DNA of 64,000 nt from an uncultured Jannaschia sp. (GTDB lineage: Bacteria; Pseudomonadota; Alphaproteobacteria; Rhodobacterales; Rhodobacteraceae). The translations under genes were made by a program, and so were the position numbers. The notes beneath the pieces were generated by a model, which did no database searches, was not told the DNA's origin, and saw only the letters and a program-made list of their open reading frames with translations. The stretch lies in NCBI GenBank assembly GCA_947494145.1, contig CANLTZ010000006.1, positions 62,001 to 126,000 on the forward strand, given 5' to 3'. Below, piece by piece: positions 54,104-63,681 of the stretch (its first letter is position 1; each line of letters opens with the position of its first letter).

Positions 54104-54568
54104 TTACAGGCCGAATTGGATGTCGGTGCGCGAGGCGGTTTCCAACGCAGAGAGGCAGACATCGCTGTTGCCGCCGTCGGCCAAAGTGCATTGCGCCACG
54201 TCGTTCACCACGATGCGCGAAAGGTTTTCACAAGTCTGGTTGGGCAGGTTGAACAGAACGATGCGAGTGCGCCCGGGCGGCAATGCGCCAAATTCGAGTA
54301 CCAGGATAGATCGCACGATGCCTTCGGCATCGAAGAAGCCCACTTGGTATGCCGCCTGGGACAAGTCCGCGTCTGTCCCGTTGGTGGCGACATAAGTCAG
54401 CTGGCAGGCGGGGCCTTCCAACGTGGCGGCGTTATTGAGTTCCAGACGGAAGGGGGCGGGTTCGGATATGTCGGCGTCAGGAGCCGTTTCATCCTGATCT
54501 TGCGCGGCAAGCGCAACAGGCAGAACGGACAAGATCATGGCCGCAAGGACGGCAGAGATTCGGGGCAT
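54104..54568 (-). CDS. Exported hypothetical protein upstream of exbB
   Basis: This 154-residue protein has a signal peptide (MPRISAVLAAMILSVLPVALA). The mature part has several Cys (ACQLTY, QTCENLS, QCTLADGG, SDVCLSAL) and the FRLELNNAATLEG and RIVLFNLP strands, so it is a small disulfide-bonded periplasmic beta protein. It lies 12 bases upstream of the ExbB-family gene. It is reminiscent of Tol-associated Cys-rich proteins, but no family was recognised. Confidence 0.7.
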   Translation of the reverse strand: MPRISAVLAAMILSVLPVALAAQDQDETAPDADISEPAPFRLELNNAATLEGPACQLTYVATNGTDADLSQAAYQVGFFDAEGIVRSILVLEFGALPPGRTRIVLFNLPNQTCENLSRIVVNDVAQCTLADGGNSDVCLSALETASRTDIQFGL

Positions 54569-54683
54569 GGAAGGCTCCGTTTGTCGGGGCGGGCGGGGTC
54601 GGCGGAATTCCGCCAGATAGCGGCCACGGGACCTGAAGCGCAACCCCAGGTCAACCCGTCAAAGGCTAATCATCGGCAGTTAA

Positions 54684-55199
54684 TCAACGGTAAACGCCGA
54701 GAACCCAGATAGATTCGTCTTCGGCCAGGGGCTGTCCGGATGTCGACAGCGTTCCTGTATGGGCGGTGGTAACGGGGGGCGTATCCCGCCCGGCCTCTGG
54801 CAGGGGGCTGAGACGCTGGTCCGGATCCGCATGCGCGATGGATGTGACGGCCCGACCCGTTTGCCCGTTGGCGGCGCTATCGGGGGTCGGCACCGCGCGT
54901 GCTGCCGTGCCATCAGGTACTGGCACACGTACAGGCGCTGTCACAACGGCCGCAGGATTACTGCCAAGAACGGGTGTTTCAGTGTCTGTAAGGCGATGTC
55001 GGTCGGCCGCGGCATCTGCTGAAGGGTCACCCCGGAAAATGGTCCGTTCCGTCCCGCCGCCAATGGTGAGGCCGTGGTTCGCGCCCGACGGCAAGCCGTT
55101 CATGGCACTCTGGGCCGTCACCAACGCGATGGCCGCACCACTGGCAACGGCGAGCGTAAGGCTGGCGAAGACAAGAACTCGTTTCAAAGCGGGGTCCAT
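54684..55199 (-). CDS. Hypothetical single-helix protein with disordered periplasmic tail
   Basis: This 171-residue protein starts MDPALKRVLVFASLTLAVASG with one N-terminal membrane helix, followed by a low-complexity Ala/Pro/Thr-rich tail ending EDESIWVLGVYR. No domain is recognised. ATG 55199 is 56 bases from the divergent DUF1036 gene. Its stop is 115 bases from the next gene on the strand, so it may be a separate transcription unit. Confidence 0.5.
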   Translation of the reverse strand: MDPALKRVLVFASLTLAVASGAAIALVTAQSAMNGLPSGANHGLTIGGGTERTIFRGDPSADAAADRHRLTDTETPVLGSNPAAVVTAPVRVPVPDGTAARAVPTPDSAANGQTGRAVTSIAHADPDQRLSPLPEAGRDTPPVTTAHTGTLSTSGQPLAEDESIWVLGVYR

Positions 55200-55255
55200 T
55201 GCGGCAGCGGATGTCGTCGATACTATCACCGCAAAACTTCAAGGAAGACACTCCC

Positions 55256-55663
55256 ATGCTGGCCGCTTCGCGGATTTTCGCGCTTATCGTTGCCGTCATG
55301 CCCACAATGGCCTCTGCTGCGTTCACTGTCTGCAATCGCACCTTTGATGTGGCAAATGTCGCCATTGGGGTCGAGGCGGATGGCGCATTCGAGACGCGCG
55401 GCTGGTGGAAGATCGGTCCAAATCAATGCGCAGAAGTCATCCGCGAAGATCTGTCGGCGCGCTTCGTCTATGTCTATGCGCTGGATGTTTTCGGGCGTGA
55501 ATTGCTGCCCGGCACCGTGCCCCTTTGCGTCGGACCTGAGCGGTTTCGCGCGTCCAGCACGGAAAACTGCCGTGTCTTGGGCTATCTGGAGGCCCGCTTC
55601 GTGGAGGTGGAGGTGGGCGAGGCGCAGGCCTGGCGCATGTTCCTGGGCCAAGCGCCCGAATAG
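55256..55663 (+). CDS. DUF1036 family exported protein
   Basis: This 135-residue protein has a signal peptide (MLAASRIFALIVAVMPTMASA) and the DUF1036 pattern: FTVCNRTFDVANVAIGVE, a RGWWKIGPNQC block and a VYVYALDVFG stretch. Family members are small periplasmic proteins of unknown function. It diverges from the single-helix protein, so a shared promoter is likely. Confidence 0.8.
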   Translation: MLAASRIFALIVAVMPTMASAAFTVCNRTFDVANVAIGVEADGAFETRGWWKIGPNQCAEVIREDLSARFVYVYALDVFGRELLPGTVPLCVGPERFRASSTENCRVLGYLEARFVEVEVGEAQAWRMFLGQAPE

Positions 55664-55752
55664 GAAACTGACTTTCCCCGGTGTGACCCTTTGCGGAGGG
55701 CCGTCAATCGGTTAGATTGTCGGCCAGGGATACGGGATTAAGACCTTTGCGC

Positions 55753-57072
55753 ATGACTCGGCACAGGATCGGGGTGTGGGCGTGGTTTGCACTGGGCACA
55801 GCGCTCAGCACGCTCGCGACAGGTGGCGCGCAGGCCGAAGGCCGCGCGGCCTTTTTGCTGTCGCCCGACACCGCTGATTCTGTTCCGCTGTCCCGCGCCT
55901 TGCTGGAGGCGGGCTATGACGTGTCGCGCCGGGCTTGGGATGGGGCTGGCGCGCCGCCGTTGGACAACACCAGCGCCGGGACCGTTATCGTGCATACCGA
56001 AACGGCAGGGGGCGGGCGGGCCCTTCTGTCGCGTTTGGCGCAGCTTGCGCCTGGTCGCGACGTCGTCTTGCTGTCCGAAGGGTGCTTGCCCGCGGATGTC
56101 ATCACCCCCGCACGCCTGGTTGTTGTGGCGCCCACATTCGACGAAAACGGACGCTGCGCGCGGCCCGCGACATCCCTGTCGGACGCGTTGATCGCCGCCA
56201 TGGCGCAGCCCGATCAGCCGCTTTCCGACGCGTTGGAACTGCCTGTGGGCGTGCGCGTCCAAGGCCAGTTGCCAAACATGAACGCGGCGGCCTTCACTGA
56301 CACCGCCACCACCGAACCCGTGGTGATCGGCCGCGCGCCGGTATCTGTCGGCACGCCGGTCACCGTTGGCAACGCGGTCACGCCGGTGGCTTTGACCCCG
56401 ACTGGCGCGACGCCTGGCCCGTCATCCTTGCCGACCTCCATCGCGGGCGCTGTCCGCATTGACCCGGTCAGCCAGCCAGCCGCGCTTCTATCGGCGCGAG
56501 AAACGCCCACCGGTCTGCCACGTCCGTCCATCATCGTGGGTGTCATCCGTGACCCGAACGCCTCCGAAGCTGTGGATGCGGGCGGCGCCCTGGCGGGGGC
56601 TGGCCTGGAAACCGACAATTTCGACGCCCGGGAAACCCTGCGCGCCGTCGATCCCGAAGGCTATATCCGCCTGGTTGAGGCGGGTGCCTTCGACCCGCTG
56701 CCCGGCACTTTGCCCGCCAGCTTGCAGCGCGTGTTGCAGCGGATGGACTGCTACACGCTGGCGGTGGATGGCGATTGGGGCAACGGATCCCGCGCGGCGG
56801 TGGATCGGTACTATTCCCAACGCGGTGACACGGCGCCAACCCGCGAAGCGGAGGTGTCCCTTTTCCGCGATATCATCCAGCGCGAAGACGTGACCTGCCC
56901 GCCGCCGCCTGCCCCAGTGGCGACGGCGGTGTCGCGCCCCGCGCCCTCGGGCGGGGGCGGCGCGTCCCGACCGCGCGCACCTGTGCCGCAGGCCACGCAG
57001 CCCGCGGCGCAACCCACCGCACCGGCCACGACGAACACCATTTCCCCCACCTTTAGCGGGGCGTTCCGCTAA
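55753..57072 (+). CDS. Exported protein with C-terminal peptidoglycan-binding-like helix bundle
   Basis: This 439-residue protein has a signal peptide (RIGVWAWFALGTALSTLATGGAQA). The N-terminal half (AAFLLSPDTADSVPLSRALLEAGYDV) resembles a degenerate caspase-like alpha/beta domain. A Thr/Pro-rich middle is followed by a short PG-binding-like segment near residues 328-365 (MDCYTLAVDGDWGNGSRAAVDRYY) and a low-complexity tail. ATG 55753 is used because an upstream TTG adds no conserved sequence. It is 4 bases upstream of the peptidase-lysozyme fusion, so the two probably act together on the wall. Confidence 0.6.
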   Translation: MTRHRIGVWAWFALGTALSTLATGGAQAEGRAAFLLSPDTADSVPLSRALLEAGYDVSRRAWDGAGAPPLDNTSAGTVIVHTETAGGGRALLSRLAQLAPGRDVVLLSEGCLPADVITPARLVVVAPTFDENGRCARPATSLSDALIAAMAQPDQPLSDALELPVGVRVQGQLPNMNAAAFTDTATTEPVVIGRAPVSVGTPVTVGNAVTPVALTPTGATPGPSSLPTSIAGAVRIDPVSQPAALLSARETPTGLPRPSIIVGVIRDPNASEAVDAGGALAGAGLETDNFDARETLRAVDPEGYIRLVEAGAFDPLPGTLPASLQRVLQRMDCYTLAVDGDWGNGSRAAVDRYYSQRGDTAPTREAEVSLFRDIIQREDVTCPPPPAPVATAVSRPAPSGGGGASRPRAPVPQATQPAAQPTAPATTNTISPTFSGAFR

Positions 57073-57076
57073 CCTG

Positions 57077-59365
57077 ATGCAGGTTGACCCCCAGTTCCGC
57101 GCCGCCCGCCAGCGCGCCCGCAATCGCCGATTGCGGCGCGCGGGCCTTCGGGCGGTTCTGTTCGGGCTGCTGCCGCTTTGCGCTCTGACGCTTTCGGCCT
57201 GGCTGTTCACCGATCTGCCCCAGCGCGTCGCGGCCTGGCAGGTTGGCCGTGATGACGACGAAGTCCTCGTCCAGATTGAGTCCGATATCACCGTGGCGCC
57301 CGTGGTGCGCGGTGATGTGTTCCTCGACATCCCCGGCGACCCCACGCTTTTGCGATTGCCACCCGAAGATGTGGGGGAACGAGTGGTGCGCACGGCCGGG
57401 CCCGGTGTGCTGGATATTGCCCGTTTCGGGTTGCCTGCACCCGACCGCATCGCGGTGCTGCGCGACGATCTCGTGGTAACGGAAAGCCGTCTGATCACCA
57501 CCGTCCCATCTTCGCGCGAGGATTTCGCCTTTCTGCAAGCCCAGCAGGACCGCGCCATGCAGGAAATGCGCGACGCCATGGCCGACCCCGCCGCCTTGGC
57601 CGCGCTTGCGGGGATCGACGTGTCCACCCCGGGTGAGCTGTCCGATGACAGTGACGGCATCGCCATTGCGGGGCTGGCCCCCGGCGACCGAGTTGCCCCC
57701 GCTGTTGCGACCCCGGTGGAGGAAACCAGCCTTACCTTCACCCGGCCTGAAAACCTGCGCGCGCCGCTTTACGAAGATGTCATCCTGCGGGTGGAGCGGT
57801 CGCGCACCCTTGGCGCCCTGCTGGCCGAGACGTCCGATATCCGCGAAGCGGAGGGTCTGACCGACGCGATACTCGCCGCCTTGCCCGAGGCAGAAACGCT
57901 GCGCCGCGGCTCCATCGTAGCGCTGCGCCTGCGCGGCGGCGTCTCGGTCGCGCAGGTGACGCTTTATGGTCCGGAGGGGCATCTGGGCAGCGTCGCGTTG
58001 CAGGGCGGGCGGGCCATTGCCGCCGCCGATCCCTGGCTGAACGACGATCTGTTGGGTCTTGCCGGGCCCATGGACGACGACCCGGGCACTTTCCGCCTTT
58101 TGGATGCGATCTATTCCGCCGCGTTGCGCGCGGGCCTGCCTGCGCCGGTCGCGGGCACTTTCACTGGGGTTCTGTCCAAGGATTTGGACCTGGAACAGCC
58201 CGCCCGCGACGGCGACCGTATCACGCTTGCCTATGCCGAAGACCATGGGCCCGGCGGTAATGCGGAAGGGCAGTTGATGTATGCCGCGCTGGAAGGGCCG
58301 TCTGGCAATTGGCGCTGCTATGTCGTCCCAGACGCCAATGACAATGGCTTTCGCTGCCACATTCCCGGACGGCGCAGCGGTGGCGGCGGGGCCGCGCTAG
58401 TGTCGCCCGTCGATGGCGTCATGACGTCGAAATACGGGCCGCGGAAGCACCCCATTCTGGGGGTTGTCCGTCTGCACGCCGGGGTGGATTGGGCGGCGCC
58501 CACGGGCACGCCGGTACGGGCCGCCGCCGCGGGCAAGGTCGCGCGGATGGGGGTGGCCGGCGGCTATGGCAACCTGGTTACCCTGACCCATCCCGGCGGG
58601 ATGGAGACGCGCTATGCCCACCTGCACCGCTTCGCGCGTGGTCTGAAAGTGGGGGATGTGGTCCAAGCCGGGCAGGTGATCGGCGAAGTGGGCACTACGG
58701 GCCGGTCCACCGGGCCGCATCTGCATTTCGAGACGCGGCTTGCGGGCAAGCCCACCGACCCGCTGCCCCTTCTGACCGGCCCGCTTCTGGTGGCCGAGTC
58801 CGACGCGGTCGAAGCGTTGGTGTCCCAGATCATCCAGGTGGAGAGCGCGGGCAATGCGCGCGCGAAGAACCCGCTATCGACGGCCACGGGCCTGGGGCAA
58901 TTCATCGAAAGCACCTGGCTGCGGATGATGCGCACCTACCGCCCCGAACTGGCTGCATCCATGTCGCGGGCCGACCTGCTTGCCCTGCGCTTCGACCCGA
59001 CGCTCAGCCGCGAAATGGTCACGCGGTTGGCCCAGGAAAATGAGGCTTTCCTGCGCGCACGTGGCCACCAGATCACCGCGGGACGGCTTTACCTGGCGCA
59101 TTTCCTGGGGCCGGGCGGGGCGAATACGGTGCTTTCGGCGTCTGAGGAGCAGACCATTCGCGCGCTGATGGGGAACGCCGTGGTGCGCGCGAACCCGTTT
59201 CTGGCGCGCTATGACGTGTCCGACCTGAAGGCCTGGGCCGACCGCAAGATGCGGGGCCGAGGGCGCGCCGTGGCCGCCGCCCCACCGCCCCCGCCCGAGC
59301 CGCTGAGCCGGGAGGTCGAGGTCTATATCGACATCGTCGACGCTTTGGTGCGGCAAGCGGGGTAG
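57077..59365 (+). CDS. Murein hydrolase fusion: M23 endopeptidase and lytic-transglycosylase-like domain
   Basis: This 762-residue envelope enzyme has an N-terminal membrane helix (about 23-45) and a long periplasmic stalk. An M23 domain follows with H467-x3-D471 (LHAGVDWAA) and H548-x-H550 (HLHFE). A C-terminal SLT-like domain has E589 in QVESAGNARAKNPLSTATG and GLGQFIEST. The M23 part would cut peptide cross-links and the SLT part glycan strands. Such activity may open the wall for T6SS or TonB assembly. The full-length fusion has an intact open frame; family members often have only one of these domains. Confidence 0.85.
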   Translation: MQVDPQFRAARQRARNRRLRRAGLRAVLFGLLPLCALTLSAWLFTDLPQRVAAWQVGRDDDEVLVQIESDITVAPVVRGDVFLDIPGDPTLLRLPPEDVGERVVRTAGPGVLDIARFGLPAPDRIAVLRDDLVVTESRLITTVPSSREDFAFLQAQQDRAMQEMRDAMADPAALAALAGIDVSTPGELSDDSDGIAIAGLAPGDRVAPAVATPVEETSLTFTRPENLRAPLYEDVILRVERSRTLGALLAETSDIREAEGLTDAILAALPEAETLRRGSIVALRLRGGVSVAQVTLYGPEGHLGSVALQGGRAIAAADPWLNDDLLGLAGPMDDDPGTFRLLDAIYSAALRAGLPAPVAGTFTGVLSKDLDLEQPARDGDRITLAYAEDHGPGGNAEGQLMYAALEGPSGNWRCYVVPDANDNGFRCHIPGRRSGGGGAALVSPVDGVMTSKYGPRKHPILGVVRLHAGVDWAAPTGTPVRAAAAGKVARMGVAGGYGNLVTLTHPGGMETRYAHLHRFARGLKVGDVVQAGQVIGEVGTTGRSTGPHLHFETRLAGKPTDPLPLLTGPLLVAESDAVEALVSQIIQVESAGNARAKNPLSTATGLGQFIESTWLRMMRTYRPELAASMSRADLLALRFDPTLSREMVTRLAQENEAFLRARGHQITAGRLYLAHFLGPGGANTVLSASEEQTIRALMGNAVVRANPFLARYDVSDLKAWADRKMRGRGRAVAAAPPPPPEPLSREVEVYIDIVDALVRQAG

Positions 59366-59410
59366 GCGAACGTTGCGATGGGCATTTGAGACCTGATAGG
59401 GCGCGCCACC

Positions 59411-59866
59411 ATGGAAGTCTGCCACCTAGAAGAGAAACCGGAATTTGCGTCGGTAATTGCGGACCGATGTTGGCATGCTTGGTGGACCGATAGCGATGTC
59501 AGCCTTGCTCAATACCAAGCCGCAATTGAAAGGATGGCCGTCAAGAACCGTGTGCCATCCGCGTTTGTGGCCTGCGAAGGCGAAACCTTTGCCGGTTCGG
59601 CATTGCTCATCGAAGATGACCTGCCAGTGCGCCCGTTGCTCACCCCATGGATTGCGGCATTGTGGGTCGATCCACGCTTCAGGAGACGCGGTGTCGCCTT
59701 TCGGTTGATTGCCGCAGCACGGCACACGGCGTCGGAGCTTGGATATGCGAGCTGTTATCTCAACGCCACCGACATGAACTCGCCTTACTATGAGGCGCGG
59801 GGTTTCCGCAGGGTCGAAAGCGGGGTCGGGGACGTAAATATCCTTTCGATAGCGGCTGCTCACTGA
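59411..59866 (+). CDS. GNAT family N-acetyltransferase
   Basis: This 151-residue GNAT-fold protein has PWIAALWVDPRFRRRGVAFRLI (acetyl-CoA loop near residues 83-100) and the terminal SPYYEARGFRRVE segment. It is small and soluble. It lies 45 bases after the murein hydrolase on the same strand, and its stop faces clpV. It has no visible link to secretion and could act on an antibiotic or amine. Confidence 0.85.
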   Translation: MEVCHLEEKPEFASVIADRCWHAWWTDSDVSLAQYQAAIERMAVKNRVPSAFVACEGETFAGSALLIEDDLPVRPLLTPWIAALWVDPRFRRRGVAFRLIAAARHTASELGYASCYLNATDMNSPYYEARGFRRVESGVGDVNILSIAAAH

Positions 59867-59875
59867 CAAGCGCGC

Positions 59876-59905
59876 GTCTACGTCAGGTTCGAAGCGATCG
59901 TAGAC
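59876..59905. terminator. Hairpin between GNAT gene and clpV
   Basis: GTCTACG at 59876-59882 and CGTAGAC at 59899-59905 form a 7-bp stem with a 16-base spacer. It starts 10 bases after the GNAT stop and may terminate this strand, or both convergent transcripts. Confidence 0.35.
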
Positions 59906-60033
59906 CTTGAGGTTCGAGCAAAAGCCAAGGCGGGACTTCTATCCGTGCCAAGTTGAGTGTGGTGGCGACTTCATCGCATGGCGCTGCGTCAGATCAACAA
60001 GCCTGGAACTGGAGCGCCCCAAAACTGCAGGCG

Positions 60034-62661
60034 TCAGAACGCGTAAGCGAAGCGTCCGTCCTCCATCTCGATCGTCACATCCCCGATCTCGGCGCCTGAA
60101 ACCATGCGTGACAGAACCTCTCGCGACAGGTCTGGCAGGATGGAGTTGGTGATGATGTTGTCGATCATCCGCCCGCCCGCATCGGGGTCTCGGCATTGGT
60201 CGACGATGTGGTCCAGCACGGCGTCGGACCAGCCCAGCGTCGCGCCATGGGCGGCTTTCATGCGCCGCGCCACGGAGCCCAGCTTTAGCCCGGCAATGCC
60301 GCGCAGCACCGGTGCAGATAGCGGAAGGTAGGGGACGGTAACCAAGCGGCCCAGAAGGGCGGGAGGGAAGACATCCAGTAGGAAGGGTTTCAGGGCGGTG
60401 TCCAACTCGGCCCAATCGGGCTCCGCCCCGTCTGCGGCCATTTCCATGATGACATCGGTGCCCACATTGGACGTCAGCAAGATCAGCGTGTTGCGGAAGT
60501 TGATGGGGCGGCCATTGCCGTCTTCCATCACGCCCTTGTCGAAGACCTGGAAGAACAGTTCATGCACGTCAGGGTGGGCCTTCTCGATCTCATCGAGAAG
60601 GACGACGGAATAGGGCTTGCGCCGCACGGCTTCGGTCAGCCGCCCGCCTTCGCCGTAGCCCACATAGCCCGGCGGTGCGCCTTTCAGAAGGCTGACGGAA
60701 TGGGCTTCCTGGAACTCTGACATGTTGATGGTGATGACGTTCTGTTCGCCGCCATAAAGCTGTTCGGCCAGGGCCAGCGCGGTTTCCGTCTTACCCACAC
60801 CCGAGGGGCCCGCTAGCATGAAGACACCGATGGGCTTGTCGGGGTTCGACAGACCCGCGCGGCTGGTCTCGATCCGCTTGGCGATGGTCTTGAGACCGTG
60901 ATCCTGCCCGATCACCCGGGCTTGCAACGTATCGGCAAGCGTCAGCACCTGCTGCAATTCGTCGGCCACCATGCGGCCCGCAGGGATGCCCGTCCAATCG
61001 CTGATCACGCTGGCGACAGCCTGTTCATCCACATGGGGATAGACCATGCGGTCATCGGCGTCGCGTTCGCCCAGGTCCGCCTGCTTGGCGGCGATCTCGG
61101 CGCGGGCGGCGTCTTCGCCGAAGTCTTGGCCGGGCTCGGCTAGGTCGCGGCGCAGGGCGACAATGCGATCCACGATCGCTTTTTCGTCTTCGTACTTCGC
61201 TTCTTCGGCGGCCAGGCTTTCTTCGGCGGCGGCCCTTTCGCCCTCGGCCTCCGCCAGTCGCTCTTCGTTGGTGGAGCCCAGATCCCGCTCCGCCACCTTG
61301 GCTTCGATCTCCGCGGCAAGCGCGGCGATGCGGGCATGCAGGTCCGCGATGCGTGCGGGCATAGCCGCTTGACTGACCGCCACGCGCGCGCAAGCCGTGT
61401 CGAGCAGGCTCACGGCCTTATCAGGCAATTGCCGCGCGGGGATGTAGCGGTCCGACAGGGCCACAGCGGCCACGAGCGCTTCGTCGGCGATGCGCACGCC
61501 GTGATGGGCTTCCATCGGGTCCAGGATGCCGCGCAGCATGGTGCAGCAGCGGGCCACGTCGGGTTCCGGCACGTCGATGGGCTGGAAGCGGCGGGTCAAG
61601 GCCGGGTCTTTTTCGATGTGGTTGCGGTATTCCGACCAGGTGGTGGCCGCGATGGTGCGCAGGGTGCCGCGCGCCAGGGCCGGTTTCAGCAGGTTGGCCG
61701 CGTCGCCGGTGCCCGCCTGGCCGCCCGCCCCGATGAGCGTGTGGGCTTCGTCGATGAACAGAATCAGCGGCGTGGGGCTGGCCTGTACCTCGTCGATGAC
61801 GGATTTGAGGCGCTGTTCGAATTCGCCCTTCATGGACGCGCCCGCCTGCATCGCCTGGATGTCAAGCATATGCAGCCGCGTGCCCTGAAGCGCGGGCGGC
61901 ACGTCGCCTGCGGCCAGTCTTTGGGCGAAGCCTTCGACGACGGCGGTTTTGCCCACACCGGCCTCACCGGTCAGGATGGGGTTGTTCTGGCGTCGGCGCA
62001 GCAGAACGTCGACGATCTGGCGAATTTCGGGGTCGCGGCCCACGATGGGGTCCATGGTGCCGCTTTCTGCCTGGGCCGTCAGGTCCACGGAATAGCGACC
62101 CAGCGGCGTGTCGCTCGCGCGGGCGCCATCTGCCCTGGCGTCCTTGGCGGCAAGGCCCGAGCCGTCCATGGGACGCATCTGTTCTTCTTCGGACTGGGCC
62201 CAAAGCGTGCGATGTTCTGCGGCCAGGCGTTCCACCGACACGCCATCGAGTTCGGGTGCCGCCGCCAGGACCTCGCGGCGCAGGCGCGGGTCGTTAAGGG
62301 CGGCGAACAGGGCGTGGCCCGAGCGGATTTGCACTTCACCGAAGAACAGCGTCGCATAGGTCCAAGCCTGGTTGAGCGCGTCCGACAGGCTGTCCGAAAT
62401 CCCGGGGCTTTCAGTCACGTTCTTCTGCATCCGCCCCTGGGCCGCATCCAGCGACCGCAGAACTGCACCCCGATCCACATCCATGGCGGCCAGCGTCAGG
62501 GCGATATCGCCGTCGCGATGGGTCAGCGATTGGAACAGCCAATGGACGATGTCGACGTTCCGGTTCCCTTCTCCGCGCACGTGGCGCATGGCGTTGAGGA
62601 AGCTTTCATAGCCCACGCGGTTCATCTTGGCCGCGTATTTTTCGATGGTGATCTCTGCCAA
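60034..62661 (-). CDS. clpV: ClpV (TssH) T6SS sheath-disassembly ATPase
   Basis: This 875-residue AAA+ unfoldase recycles the contracted TssB/C sheath. Seen: Clp N-domain (1-160) with a substrate-binding surface, first Walker A GEAGVGKT (232-239), a coiled-coil middle (about 440-550), second Walker A GPSGVGKT (about 620), GYVGYGEGG and LLTSNVG. The N-terminus [21 protein letters not shown] is ClpV-like. It follows tssG by 24 bases on this strand, in a leftward operon running from beyond 64000. Confidence 0.95.
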   Translation of the reverse strand: MAEITIEKYAAKMNRVGYESFLNAMRHVRGEGNRNVDIVHWLFQSLTHRDGDIALTLAAMDVDRGAVLRSLDAAQGRMQKNVTESPGISDSLSDALNQAWTYATLFFGEVQIRSGHALFAALNDPRLRREVLAAAPELDGVSVERLAAEHRTLWAQSEEEQMRPMDGSGLAAKDARADGARASDTPLGRYSVDLTAQAESGTMDPIVGRDPEIRQIVDVLLRRRQNNPILTGEAGVGKTAVVEGFAQRLAAGDVPPALQGTRLHMLDIQAMQAGASMKGEFEQRLKSVIDEVQASPTPLILFIDEAHTLIGAGGQAGTGDAANLLKPALARGTLRTIAATTWSEYRNHIEKDPALTRRFQPIDVPEPDVARCCTMLRGILDPMEAHHGVRIADEALVAAVALSDRYIPARQLPDKAVSLLDTACARVAVSQAAMPARIADLHARIAALAAEIEAKVAERDLGSTNEERLAEAEGERAAAEESLAAEEAKYEDEKAIVDRIVALRRDLAEPGQDFGEDAARAEIAAKQADLGERDADDRMVYPHVDEQAVASVISDWTGIPAGRMVADELQQVLTLADTLQARVIGQDHGLKTIAKRIETSRAGLSNPDKPIGVFMLAGPSGVGKTETALALAEQLYGGEQNVITINMSEFQEAHSVSLLKGAPPGYVGYGEGGRLTEAVRRKPYSVVLLDEIEKAHPDVHELFFQVFDKGVMEDGNGRPINFRNTLILLTSNVGTDVIMEMAADGAEPDWAELDTALKPFLLDVFPPALLGRLVTVPYLPLSAPVLRGIAGLKLGSVARRMKAAHGATLGWSDAVLDHIVDQCRDPDAGGRMIDNIITNSILPDLSREVLSRMVSGAEIGDVTIEMEDGRFAYAF

Positions 62662-62685
62662 CTCGGTCCCCTTCTGCGGGCGGCT

Positions 62686-63681
62686 TTATGCTGCCTCTAA
62701 TGCGTATTCCGCGCCCTTCACATGGCCGCCTTGGCCGGTATCGGGTGCCAGCGCGGCCATCCAGCCCAATTCGGTCGTTTGGCCCAGGGCGGCGGGTGGG
62801 ATGGCGCTGGCGGGCAGCGACAGGCCAACGATGATGTCGATGGTGGAGCGCAGATACCAGCGCGTCAGGTCGATCAACTGCCCGTGGCGCCGCCCGCCCG
62901 GCAGGTAGTCGCGATATTCGTCCAGATCGCGGGCGCGGATGTCGATGCGGATCCGGTCATTCACCGACCGCATCCGCGTGCCCAGCGCCAAGTCGCGCCC
63001 CAGGGTCGAGGCATTCAGCCCCATGGCGTTCCGGTCCCCCGGCTCAAACGCAATCCAGGCGGCGACGTGTTCTTCGATGCGAACATCGGCGCCGAGGTAA
63101 AGCTCGATCAATTGCCGCAGCCGCACAGCAGAGCGGATGCGCGTCGCGTGCAGCCCCACCAGATACGTGCGGGAGATGTCGGGGATGCCGTCGCGGTCGC
63201 GAAAGGCGGGCGTCGAAATTCCCGACAGGGCGCTGACATAGGCACGGAAGCGGTCGCGGTCGGGGTGGTCGAATTGGCTGATCGCGTGATTGTCTGACCA
63301 GGCGCGGAAGAAAAGCTGAAGGAAGCGGGCCGCGAAGACGTCAGTGAAGGCTACGAAGGACGTATCACCGCCGATTTCGGACCAGCGCACGACTTCTTCG
63401 GTCGTATGCAGCGGTAGCGCCCCTTGAGGCCCGAAATAGCCCAACACGTTAGAGCGGATGGCCACGCGCCCATCGTCCAGCTCTTCGAGGTCGGACATGT
63501 CCGAGACCGGGAAATCCAGCGACGGGTCTTGGCCCAGCGTAGCGATTTCGTCCTTCAACCGCGCGTTGCGCCCGATGGGCGGCTTGCCGGGATTGCGCCG
63601 TTCCAGACGGCGCAGCACGGCCAACAAGCCGAGCTTCGTGGCCTCTTCGCGGCGTGCGGCCTTGGGGTCGGGCGGGGGCAT
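62686..63681 (-). CDS. tssG: Type VI secretion baseplate protein TssG
   Basis: A 331-residue TssG protein with FPVSDMSDL and VRSN-type blocks early, LGYFGPQGALPLHTTEEV near residues 80-97, FHxR-like FFRAWSDNH and the YLPGG core. It is a baseplate subunit with TssF, TssE and TssK. The ATG at 63681 overlaps the tssF stop (TGATG), consistent with a coupled tssF-tssG pair. Confidence 0.95.
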   Translation of the reverse strand: MPPPDPKAARREEATKLGLLAVLRRLERRNPGKPPIGRNARLKDEIATLGQDPSLDFPVSDMSDLEELDDGRVAIRSNVLGYFGPQGALPLHTTEEVVRWSEIGGDTSFVAFTDVFAARFLQLFFRAWSDNHAISQFDHPDRDRFRAYVSALSGISTPAFRDRDGIPDISRTYLVGLHATRIRSAVRLRQLIELYLGADVRIEEHVAAWIAFEPGDRNAMGLNASTLGRDLALGTRMRSVNDRIRIDIRARDLDEYRDYLPGGRRHGQLIDLTRWYLRSTIDIIVGLSLPASAIPPAALGQTTELGWMAALAPDTGQGGHVKGAEYALEAA

